Shown here one piece after another: positions 63,470 through 64,000 of a DNA stretch of 64,000 nucleotides. Made by a program: the position numbers and the translations under genes. The stretch is from Candidatus Francisella endociliophora (lineage in GTDB: Bacteria; Pseudomonadota; Gammaproteobacteria; Francisellales; Francisellaceae): positions 1,116,001 to 1,180,000 of the forward strand of contig NZ_CP009574.1 of the NCBI RefSeq assembly GCF_000764555.1. Direction: 5' to 3'. The notes below the pieces were generated by a model. The model saw only the letters and a program-made list of their open reading frames with translations, did not search any database and had not been told where the DNA came from. Position 1 is the first letter of the stretch. Each line of letters opens with the position of its first letter.

Positions 63470-63498
63470 TTGGAAATCTCTACAAAAAAAGATAAAAT
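63470..63498 (+). promoter_or_regulatory. predicted promoter of the U32 peptidase gene
   Basis: TTGGAA (63470-63475), a 17-bp spacer and TAAAAT (63493-63498) precede the gene at 63584. Confidence 0.4.
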
Positions 63499-63583
63499 TC
63501 TATAGCTAATTTTATTAAAAAAATAATATTTCTTTTGTTAGTACAAACATACTAGCAATAACTAAATTCAAGGAAACTAAACA

Positions 63584-64000
63584 ATGAAACGACCAGAACT
63601 TCTATCACCAGCAGGTTCACTTAAAGCTATGCGTTATGCTTTTGCTTATGGTGCAGATGCTGTATATATTGGGCAACCAAGATATAGTTTACGAGCTAGA
63701 AACAATGAATTCTCAAAACTTGAGATTCTTGAAACTGCTGTCAATGAGGCTCATGCTCAAGGCAAAAAAATAATGCTTGCAAACAATATTGCCCCACATA
63801 ATGCCAAGATCAAAACCTATATAAAAGATATTGCCCCTGTAATGGCTTTAAAACCTGACGCTATGATTATGTCAGATCCTGGTATGATTATGTTAATAAG
63901 AGAGCATTTCCCAGATCAAGAAATTCACCTATCAGTACAGGCAAATGCAGTAAACTACGAAACTGTTAGGTTTTGGCAAAAATTTGGAATTACAAGAGTT
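63584..64000 (+). CDS. yegQ: U32 peptidase-family protein (YegQ/TrhP-like), partial
   Basis: The first 139 codons of a U32 family protein; the rest lies beyond the window. The start MKRPELLSPAGSLKAMRYAF, then YGADAVYIGQPRYSLRARN, is the family signature, and IHLSVQANAVNYET follows. AAGGAAA lies upstream of the ATG. In E. coli, YegQ (TrhP) supports tRNA 5-hydroxyuridine formation; other U32 proteins are collagenase-like or quinone-linked, so the exact member is provisional. Confidence 0.9.
   Translation, partial: MKRPELLSPAGSLKAMRYAFAYGADAVYIGQPRYSLRARNNEFSKLEILETAVNEAHAQGKKIMLANNIAPHNAKIKTYIKDIAPVMALKPDAMIMSDPGMIMLIREHFPDQEIHLSVQANAVNYETVRFWQKFGITRV

Overview
This is a chromosomal window from a Francisella species, most likely of the F. 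novicida/F. tularensis group. The DNA is AT-rich and the proteins are gammaproteobacterial. The fur-fslABCDE siderophore locus is the strongest pointer to the genus, supported by the FslE-type outer-membrane protein and paired 'phagosomal transporter' type MFS proteins. The gene order matches my memory of Francisella chromosomes from the atp operon through nuo, fur/fsl, gat, pur, gadB and tolC. Species assignment is inference; no database search was possible.

Layout. 1-2.4 kb: promoter-proximal end of the ATP synthase operon (atpI-B-E-F-H, minus strand, atpH cut by the window edge). 2.5-7.1 kb: two homologous MFS transporters flanking rluC and zapE. 7.1-13.5 kb: translation operon, read on the minus strand as initiator tRNA-fMet, rimP, nusA, infB, rbfA, hisS, with a strong promoter before the tRNA and an intrinsic terminator just after it. 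13.6-16.4 kb: hemE and ubiK-comM. 16.4-19.9 kb: gluconate module, gntP-gnd divergent from gntK. 19.9-34.4 kb: complete 14-gene respiratory complex I operon nuoA-N. 34.5-42.4 kb: fur and the rhizoferrin-type siderophore cluster fslABCDE, with two Fur boxes, one before fslA and one before fslE. 42.4-46 kb: a small unknown gene and gatCAB. 46-48.8 kb: an HlyD-like adaptor with an ABC exporter-like protein whose nucleotide-binding domain has lost its catalytic motifs. 48.8-53.8 kb: purB, two exported paralogues (one a lipoprotein), an aldose epimerase-like protein and a frameshifted gene. 53.7-63.4 kb: purF-purL, then a compact block pcm-like, tolC, Sfp-type phosphopantetheinyl transferase and glutamate decarboxylase. 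63.6 kb to end: start of a U32 peptidase-family gene.

How the genes work together. Complex I builds the proton gradient used by ATP synthase. The translation block couples initiator tRNA supply to initiation, 30S maturation and histidyl-tRNA charging. Fur, encoded next to its likely targets, would shut off siderophore synthesis and uptake when iron is plentiful. The gluconate genes would convert imported gluconate to 6-phosphogluconate and then ribulose-5-phosphate. TolC could serve the HlyD/ABC-like pair as outer-membrane channel, although nothing in the sequence ties them together.

No rRNA, CRISPR array, insertion sequence or integrase was seen. No stretch above 300 bases lacks a gene call once the frameshifted gene at 53050-53743 is counted. 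The least ordinary items are the ATPase-dead ABC protein with its HlyD partner, the frameshifted membrane-protein gene, a possible 41-residue membrane ORF facing fur beside the Fur box, the pcm-like protein with altered motifs, and the gluconate module between conserved blocks.
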